Of a DNA stretch of 55,675 bases, positions 50,417 through 55,675 are shown piece by piece. A model generated the notes under the pieces. That model worked only from the letters and a program-made list of their open reading frames with translations, ran no database searches and was not told the origin of the DNA. Position 1 is the stretch's first letter. Every line of letters begins with the position of its first letter. The translations under genes were made by a program, and so were the position numbers. The DNA is from Promicromonosporaceae bacterium (GTDB lineage: Bacteria > Actinomycetota > Actinomycetes > Actinomycetales > Cellulomonadaceae), in NCBI GenBank assembly GCA_009783295.1, contig WRHK01000024.1, positions 1-55,675 of the forward strand. The letters run 5' to 3'.

Positions 50417-50682
50417 TGCCCGCCGTCACGCCGGACTTCGGCGCGGTCTCGACCAGCGGCCTGGGCGAGGTGGTCGGCGCGCTCCTGACGGTCACGCTCG
50501 TCGTCGCCGTTGCTGCGCTGATCGTCTGCGCCGTCGCGTGGGCCATCGCCACCGGCACCGGCGCGTGGCAGGCCACGGCGCGCGCCCGGGCGGGCGTCCT
50601 GGTCGCGCTCGCTGCCGCCGTCCTGGCCGGCGGCGCCCTCGCGTGGACCAACTGGCTGCTGGACACCGGGGGCCACCTGTAG
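50416..50682 (+). CDS. DUF6112-type small membrane protein, first copy
   Basis: 88 residues, two hydrophobic helices (about 20-45 and 62-82: GALLTVTLVVAVAALIVCAV, ARAGVLVALAAAVLAGGALA). Typical neighbour of M23 and SCO6880 genes in actinobacterial conjugation clusters. The layout is VirB2-like in size, role unproven. Coupled to the M23 gene. Confidence 0.75.
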   Translation: MPAVTPDFGAVSTSGLGEVVGALLTVTLVVAVAALIVCAVAWAIATGTGAWQATARARAGVLVALAAAVLAGGALAWTNWLLDTGGHL

Positions 50683-50721
50683 CGCCGCCCGCCCGCCATC
50701 CGTCACGAACCGGAGGACCCC

Positions 50722-51018
50722 ATGCATCGCCACCGTCTGCTCGCCGACATCTCCATCACGCCCAACGCCGACGGCCTGCCTGGCATCGAGCAGCTGCGGA
50801 CCATCGTCGGCGCCGTGATGACCGTCGGGCTGATCCTCGCCGTGCTCGCGCTGATCGTCGCGGCGATCGTGTGGGCGTTCGGCGCAAACTCCTCCAACCC
50901 GCACCTGGCGGGACGAGGAAAGACGGGCGTCGTCGTCGCGCTGGCCGCAGCGGTCGTCTGCGGCGAGGCCGTCGCACTGGTCAACTTCTTCTGGAACGTC
51001 GGCCAGCAGGTCGGGTGA
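50722..51018 (+). CDS. DUF6112-type small membrane protein, second copy
   Basis: 98 residues, two helices (AVMTVGLILAVLALIVAAIV and GVVVALAAAVVCGEAVALVN). Parallel to the previous gene in size, spacing of helices and the GLI-like helix pattern, so the two are probably a tandem paralogue pair. CGGAGG precedes the ATG. Confidence 0.75.
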   Translation: MHRHRLLADISITPNADGLPGIEQLRTIVGAVMTVGLILAVLALIVAAIVWAFGANSSNPHLAGRGKTGVVVALAAAVVCGEAVALVNFFWNVGQQVG

Positions 51019-51025
51019 GGCCACC

Positions 51026-52294
51026 ATGGACGTCTGCGACCTGCCCGTCGCCGCTCCTGTCTGCAAGGTCGCGACCGACGGCGCGGCATCGGTCCTCACC
51101 GGACCTGCAGAGTGGTTGGCCGGCGGCGTCGCCGGAATGGCCACCTACCTGCTGCGCGGGGTGTGGTCGGTGTTCGAGGCCACGACCTTCGTCGACATCG
51201 CCTCGCCGCGCTTCCAGCGCGTCTACGCGATCCTGTTCGGGGTCGCGGTGTTCGTCATGGTCGCGTTCTTCCTGCTCCAGCTCATCGGCGGGATGGTCCG
51301 ACGCGACCCGACCGCGCTCTCGCGCGCAGGTCTGGGTCTCGGCAAGGCCGTGCTCGGCTCGTTCGTGGCGCTGTCACTGATCGCCACGGCGCTCGAGATC
51401 GTCGACCGGCTCTGCCTGGCCATCGTCGCGGCCGCCGGGACGACGGTGGCGGCCATGGGCGACCGCATCGACCTGCTCACCGGGACGGTCGGCACCGCCG
51501 TCGCCACCGGACCCGCCGTGGCGTTCCTGATCGCGCTGTTCCTGGGCGGGCTCGCCGTCGCGGCGGCGTTCATCGTCTGGATCTCGCTGCTGGTGCGCAA
51601 GGCGCTGCTCCTCGTCGCGATCGTGTTCGCACCGATCGCGTTCTCGGGTGCGACCTGGGACGCGACCCGCGGATGGGTGTCGCGGTGGACGCAGTTCGTC
51701 GTCGCGCTCATCGTGTCCAAGCTCGTGATGGTCGTGGTGTTCCTGCTCGCCGCCGAACAGGTCTCCGCACCCATCGACACCGACCTGCGCTCGGTCGCAG
51801 ACCCCCTCGCCGGGATCGTGCTGCTGCTGATCGCCGGGTTCGCGCCCTACCTGACCTACAAGGCCATCAGCTTCATGGGCGTGGACTTCTACCACGCGAT
51901 GAGCACCGAGCAGGAGGCCAAGCAGGCACTCAACCGGCCCGTGCCCGTGCCCCCGAGCCCGATGCGGATGACGCCGCCGCGGGTGCTATCCGGGGCCGAC
52001 GGAAGTGATAAGCCACCGCCGTCGATGGTCGCCAGAGGCGCCGGATCCGCGGGTGGCACCTTCGGTCCCGGCGGCGGCTCGGGAGCGCAGGCGGCAGCCG
52101 GGACGACATCAGGCGCGACCGCCGGGTCGAGTGCAGCGGCCGCGGGCGCTGCCGGCGCTGCGACCGGCGGCGCTGCTGTCGCGGCTCTCGCACTCAAGAG
52201 CGCGGCGACGGCGGGACCGCGGCTCGGAGCATCCGTGGCCGACCGTGCAAGCCGCCAGACCGACCTGGGACCCGGCCGGAGCGATCGGCGATGA
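51026..52294 (+). CDS. TrbL/VirB6-like polytopic conjugation membrane protein
   Basis: 422 residues. About six helices between 30 and 285 (GVAVFVMVAFFLLQLIGGMV, VAFLIALFLGGLAVAAAFIV, SKLVMVVVFLLAAEQVSAP), including ALLLVAIVFAPIAFSGAT, a TrbL-type segment. The last 120 residues are a Gly/Ala-rich disordered tail. It forms the inner-membrane channel core. The stop overlaps the SCO6880 start (ATGA). Confidence 0.88.
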   Translation: MDVCDLPVAAPVCKVATDGAASVLTGPAEWLAGGVAGMATYLLRGVWSVFEATTFVDIASPRFQRVYAILFGVAVFVMVAFFLLQLIGGMVRRDPTALSRAGLGLGKAVLGSFVALSLIATALEIVDRLCLAIVAAAGTTVAAMGDRIDLLTGTVGTAVATGPAVAFLIALFLGGLAVAAAFIVWISLLVRKALLLVAIVFAPIAFSGATWDATRGWVSRWTQFVVALIVSKLVMVVVFLLAAEQVSAPIDTDLRSVADPLAGIVLLLIAGFAPYLTYKAISFMGVDFYHAMSTEQEAKQALNRPVPVPPSPMRMTPPRVLSGADGSDKPPPSMVARGAGSAGGTFGPGGGSGAQAAAGTTSGATAGSSAAAAGAAGAATGGAAVAALALKSAATAGPRLGASVADRASRQTDLGPGRSDRR

Positions 52295-53739
52295 CCAACG
52301 AGGAGAGGCTCGCGACCACCTCTCGCTTCTCGCGCCTGCCCCGGCGCGGAATCCTCGTGGGACTGTCCGGCGCACAGCTCGGCGTGCTGGGTCTCGGGGC
52401 AGCCGCACTCGTAGCCGCGCTCGTCGCCGGCGGGACCTCCTTTGTCGGCGCGATACCCGTGCTCATGACCTGCGCGGCACTGTGCTGGACCCGTGTCGGT
52501 GGGCGACCCACGGTCGAATGGCTGCCGGTCATCACCACATGGGCCAGGCGCTCGGCAACAGGACAGCTCGAGTACCGCGCCCGCGTCGGACGACCCCGAC
52601 CCGCCGGCACGCTTGCGCTGCCCGGCGACGCCGCTCGCCTGCGCCAGTGGGTCGACGCCGAGACCGGCGGCGTCATGATCCACGACCCCCACGCCGCCAC
52701 CCTCACCGCCGTCATCGGCGTCCAGCACCGCGCGTTCATGCTCCTCGACGCCGACGACCAGACCCGGCGCACCGCCGCCTGGGGCCGCGCGCTCGCGTCT
52801 ACCTGCCGCTCCGGGAACATTGCCGCGGTCCAGATCCTCGAACGCACCCTGCCCGACTCCGGCAGAGGCCTCGCGGACTGGTGGACCGCCCACGGCAGCG
52901 ACGACGGGGGCTGGGCCGCCCGCACCTACGCCGAGCTCATTGATCGCGCCGGCCCCACCGGAGAGCGACACGCGTCGACGATCTCCCTGACCATCTCCCT
53001 GCGCTCGGCCGCCCGTTCCGTCCGCGCCGCCGGCGGCGGACTCCGTGGCGGGGCCGAAGTGCTCCGCCAGGAGGTCGCGTCTCTGACTGCCGCGCTGCGC
53101 GCGGCGGACCTGACGCCGTCAGCGATGCTCGACGCCGGCGACCTAGCGCTGGCGATCCGGACCGCGTACGACCCCGCCGTCGGGGCCGCGCTCGAACGCC
53201 ACGGGACGGTCGGCCGGGACCTCGCCACCGCCGGACCCGTCGCGGTCACCGAGTCCTGGGGACACCTGCGCGCCGACTCCGGCTACCACGCCGTCCTGTG
53301 GATCTCGGAATGGCCGCGCACCCTCGTCTACCCCGGCTTCCTCGCCCCACTCCTCCTCGCCCCCGGCGTCGGACGCACCTTCTCAGTCACGTTCACACCC
53401 GTCCGCGCCGACGTCGCCGCCCGCGACCTACGCCGCAAGAAGACCGAGTACATCTCCGACGCTGCGCAGCGCGGAAGGATCGGGCAGATCGAGGACGCCT
53501 CCGAGTCCGCCGAGTACAGCGACGTGCTCCAGCAGGAGGCTGACCTCACCGCCGGGCACGGCGTCCTGCGGGCGGTCGGGCTCGTCACGGTGTCCGCGGC
53601 GACGCTCGACGAACTCGAGCGAGCTATTGCCGCCGTCGAGCAGGCGGCGATACAGGCATCGTGCGAGACCCGACGACTGTGGGGGCAGCAGGCGCGGGCG
53701 TTCGCGCACGGGGCGATTCCGATCGGTCGGACCCCATAG
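52291..53739 (+). CDS. SCO6880-family conjugation protein
   Basis: 482 residues, the usual length. Two helices near 28-65 (GAQLGVLGLGAAALVAALVA), then a soluble region of 400 residues with EYRARVGRPRPAGTLALPGD, HAAFM-like strands, RFDLT-type turns absent, and a C-terminal DLRRKKTEYISDAAQRGRIG and CETRRLWGQQARAFAHGAIP. SCO6880 proteins sit directly before the VirB4 ATPase in actinobacterial conjugation clusters and resemble the N-terminal half of VirB3/VirB4 fusions. Here no VirB4 follows. Confidence 0.88.
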   Translation: MTNEERLATTSRFSRLPRRGILVGLSGAQLGVLGLGAAALVAALVAGGTSFVGAIPVLMTCAALCWTRVGGRPTVEWLPVITTWARRSATGQLEYRARVGRPRPAGTLALPGDAARLRQWVDAETGGVMIHDPHAATLTAVIGVQHRAFMLLDADDQTRRTAAWGRALASTCRSGNIAAVQILERTLPDSGRGLADWWTAHGSDDGGWAARTYAELIDRAGPTGERHASTISLTISLRSAARSVRAAGGGLRGGAEVLRQEVASLTAALRAADLTPSAMLDAGDLALAIRTAYDPAVGAALERHGTVGRDLATAGPVAVTESWGHLRADSGYHAVLWISEWPRTLVYPGFLAPLLLAPGVGRTFSVTFTPVRADVAARDLRRKKTEYISDAAQRGRIGQIEDASESAEYSDVLQQEADLTAGHGVLRAVGLVTVSAATLDELERAIAAVEQAAIQASCETRRLWGQQARAFAHGAIPIGRTP

Positions 53740-53748
53740 CCAAACCAG

Positions 53749-53790
53749 GTGAATGCACGGACGCCGTCCCCGCCGACCAACGGCTACGAC
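53749..53790 (+). pseudogene. possible truncated start of the VirB4 gene at the element's right end
   Basis: GTG at 53749, nine bases after the SCO6880 stop and with CCAGGTG upstream, reads NARTPSPPTNGYDAR and then enters sequence that is the antisense of the RidA 3' end. The position is where VirB4 normally starts. The inference rests on position, not on a recognised domain. Confidence 0.3.
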
Positions 53791-54194
53791 GCCAGGGCGG
53801 CGGTGAGGTCGACCTCGACGAGCTGGCCCTCGAAGCCGAGCTGGGCGACTCCCAGGAGGGTGCTCGCCGTGGTGAACGCCTGCCCCAGGGGCGACGTGGT
53901 GAGGCGGTGCCACGCGGCGCCCAGGACTTCGACGTCGTCGGTGACGACGTAGATGACGGACCGGACCACGTCCGCCGGGGTCGCATCGACCGCCGCGAGG
54001 GCCGTGACGGAGTTCGCGGCGACCTGGTCGATCTGGGCATCGAGGTCGCCGCGGCCAACCACCTCGCCGTCGATCCCGACAGGGCACTGGCCGGCGAGAT
54101 GGGCAGTCCGGCCCGCCTCGACGATGGTGATGTGGTGATAACCGGGCGGTGTGTGCAGCCCAGGAGGATTGATCCGGGAGATCGCCTTCGTCAT
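53784..54194 (-). CDS. RidA-family enamine/imine deaminase
   Basis: 136 residues from ATG 54194; ATG 54206 is an alternative. NPPGLHTPPGYHHITIVEAG at the start, HLAGQCPVGIDGEVVG with the conserved Gly, and a late VEVDLTAALA fit RidA (YjgF/YER057c/UK114). The C-terminal Arg/Glu set is not complete by eye (no IEIEAIA). RidA proteins hydrolyse reactive enamines made by PLP enzymes. It is chromosomal; its 3' end abuts the conjugation cluster. Confidence 0.8.
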   Translation of the reverse strand: MTKAISRINPPGLHTPPGYHHITIVEAGRTAHLAGQCPVGIDGEVVGRGDLDAQIDQVAANSVTALAAVDATPADVVRSVIYVVTDDVEVLGAAWHRLTTSPLGQAFTTASTLLGVAQLGFEGQLVEVDLTAALAS

Positions 54195-54341
54195 GGGCGC
54201 CAGCATGCCGAGTCAGACCTGAGCTCGCACGAACTTTGTGACACTCACGAAGATCTCGACGGGCAACGGCACCGAGGACTGCAAACATCTGGGTGCGTTC
54301 AGGAGCGGCCCTCGATCCTGGGCCCTTCGCCACTCCATGGC

Positions 54342-55124
54342 TCAGGCCAGCTCGAGATAGTCGCTGAGGATACGGATCCAGGTGCCGAAGGCGTCGAGGT
54401 GGGCGTCGTGGCTGCCCTCGGGGATGTCGGCGCGACGCGTCCCGGGGCGACGACAGATCAGTTCGTCCCTCTGCTCGTTGGTGAACATCCCGTGCTCGGC
54501 AAAGACTGCGAGGGTGGGGACCGTGAGACCTTCCCACTCTGTCCAGCGAGGCTCGTGGACCGCGGCGATCGTTCGCTCCATGACATCGGCATCGAACCTC
54601 GGACGCAGCCCCCTCTCAGTGCGCTCGAGCCCATCGATCCATGCTTGCGCCAGCGGGGACTCGCCGAGGAACTTGCGGGCGCTCGCGACGTCGGTGAACG
54701 GTACCGGCCAGGATGCGAAGTAGTTACCGAGTTCGCGCGCATCCTCTGTGCGGTCGCTGCCTGCGACGTGACCCTCGAGCATCACAAGCCGGTCGACGAG
54801 ATCGGGTCGGGCCGACGCGGTCAGGAACGCGGTGTGGGCGCCCATGGACTGCCCGACCAGGGTCACCTTCTGCCCGGGCAGCAGCGCCTCGATCACCGTG
54901 ATCACGTCCTCGACGAACGCGCGCCGCGACAGATCCGCGGGACGCCGCGTGCTCTCGCCGTGACCTCGCTGGTCGACGAGCAAGACGTGGAACGAGTCGG
55001 CGAGGGCGTCGGCTGTCGGCACCATCTCACGCGAGCTGCCGGCGAGTCCGTGCAGCAGGACGACAGGTGGGCCGTCACCCCCGCGAGTGGTGACGGCGAT
55101 GCGCACATCACCGTTCTGGACCAT
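54342..55124 (-). CDS. alpha/beta-hydrolase
   Basis: 260 residues from ATG 55124 (in-frame GTG 55139 possible). PVVLLHGLAGSSREM carries the oxyanion HG, VDQRGHGEST the Asp-Gln-Arg-Gly-His-Gly turn, LVGQSMGAH the nucleophile elbow GxSxG (Ser), and IPEGSHDAHLD the catalytic His. LAVFAEHGMFT is where the acid residue would sit. Substrate unknown. Confidence 0.88.
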   Translation of the reverse strand: MVQNGDVRIAVTTRGGDGPPVVLLHGLAGSSREMVPTADALADSFHVLLVDQRGHGESTRRPADLSRRAFVEDVITVIEALLPGQKVTLVGQSMGAHTAFLTASARPDLVDRLVMLEGHVAGSDRTEDARELGNYFASWPVPFTDVASARKFLGESPLAQAWIDGLERTERGLRPRFDADVMERTIAAVHEPRWTEWEGLTVPTLAVFAEHGMFTNEQRDELICRRPGTRRADIPEGSHDAHLDAFGTWIRILSDYLELA

Positions 55125-55237
55125 GCCTCCTGAGATCACCCGGCAATTGTCACGTGCACGGCTCGGGGCTCGCCCATCCGTCGGGGTGTCAAGCGTCGTT
55201 GGCTGGGTAGAAGCGGTGTGCGCGCGGAGAATGAGCC

Positions 55238-55675
55238 ATGCGCTCCTCGCAACCCCCGGTCGTGCGGGTCCTCCCGGAGCCGTCGACCCCGCTGCCGGCG
55301 CACGAGTGGCCGCGCACGATCCCCGCCGTCGAGCAGGTCCACCACGACGGCCTCGACCTCGGCCCGGGCGTCACCTTCCTGGTGGGCGAGAACGGCTCCG
55401 GCAAGTCGACCCTCGTCGAGGCCGTCGCCGTCGCGTACGGGCTCTCCCCCGAGGGCGGCTCCCCGCACGGGCAGCACACCTCCCGCGCGACCGAGTCCCC
55501 GCTTCACCAGGCGATCCGCCTCCAACGCGGCATCGGGTCCGGCCACTGGGGGTTCTTCCTGCGCGCCGAGACCATGCACGGCTGGTACACGTACGTCGAG
55601 CAGATCGGCAGCAACCCGCGCAACCCCGACCCGCGCTTCCACGAGATGAGCCACGGCGAGTCGTTCCTCACAGTC
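55238..55675 (+). CDS. AAA/ABC-type ATPase, 3' end outside window
   Basis: 146 residues are visible from ATG 55238; GGAG precedes it. VTFLVGENGSGKSTLVEAVA (about 46-65) is a Walker A with the ABC/SMC-like context of AAA-ATPases that lack a membrane partner; later GSGHWGFFLRAETMHGWYTY. The next motif seen is MSHGESF at the right edge, the usual Q-loop/signature region (SHGES). Role unknown. Confidence 0.85.
   Translation, partial: MRSSQPPVVRVLPEPSTPLPAHEWPRTIPAVEQVHHDGLDLGPGVTFLVGENGSGKSTLVEAVAVAYGLSPEGGSPHGQHTSRATESPLHQAIRLQRGIGSGHWGFFLRAETMHGWYTYVEQIGSNPRNPDPRFHEMSHGESFLTV

Overview
The window is GC-rich (near 70 %) actinobacterial DNA. Cytochrome b with a PDWY motif, an ECF41 sigma factor, leaderless TANNNT promoters, an SCO6880-type conjugation cluster and a GGTGGTTGAGCCTGTCGAGA palindrome all point to Actinomycetota, probably Micrococcales related to Cellulomonadaceae or Promicromonosporaceae. 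The genus is an inference.

Left flank (1-5.6 kb): a chromosomal ndh / cytochrome-b pair on the minus strand (the cytochrome b runs off the left edge and lacks both heme bH ligands), then an ECF41 sigma factor divergent from a two-gene membrane protein / SDR operon that carries an ECF41-like promoter. A REP-like palindrome, a frameshifted gene remnant and paired direct repeats follow.

Defence island (5.6-23.3 kb): one minus-strand operon-like run reads vsr, NgoMIV-type restriction endonuclease, m5C methyltransferase, a 1608-residue GHKL-ATPase/SF2-helicase fusion, a UvrD-like helicase, DrmA and DrmB. It looks like a DISARM core (DrmA, DrmB, m5C methyltransferase) in which the phospholipase-type DrmC is absent and a GHKL helicase, an SF1 helicase and a type II endonuclease are present. 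Directly beside it lies a second R-M pair, a NaeI-type endonuclease and another m5C methyltransferase. NgoMIV and NaeI both cut GCCGGC and the two methyltransferases share their target-recognition region, so two predicted isoschizomeric R-M systems from unrelated endonuclease families stand back to back. A zinc-ribbon HNH nuclease closes the island.

Cargo and mobile-element region (23.4-53.8 kb): small membrane and cytosolic proteins of unknown function; a MobF relaxase whose Shine-Dalgarno sequence is buried in a perfect hairpin; a HAD-phosphatase fusion; a Tad-pilus-like operon (lipoprotein, secreted PKD-like protein, SAF/CpaB, CpaE-like, TadA, TadB, TadC, small pilin-like protein, three TadE/G-like proteins, and a LysM-BTAD membrane protein); and a replication/conjugation operon (prim-pol, ParB-like, M23 hydrolase, two DUF6112 proteins, VirB6/TrbL-like, SCO6880). 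VirB4, VirD4 and an integrase are not in the window. The operon ends in what looks like the first codons of a truncated gene that run into the 3' end of a RidA gene, so the element may be deleted at its right side.

Right flank (53.8 kb to the end): RidA, an alpha/beta hydrolase and the start of an AAA ATPase, ordinary chromosomal genes. No tRNA, rRNA, CRISPR array or insertion sequence was recognised.
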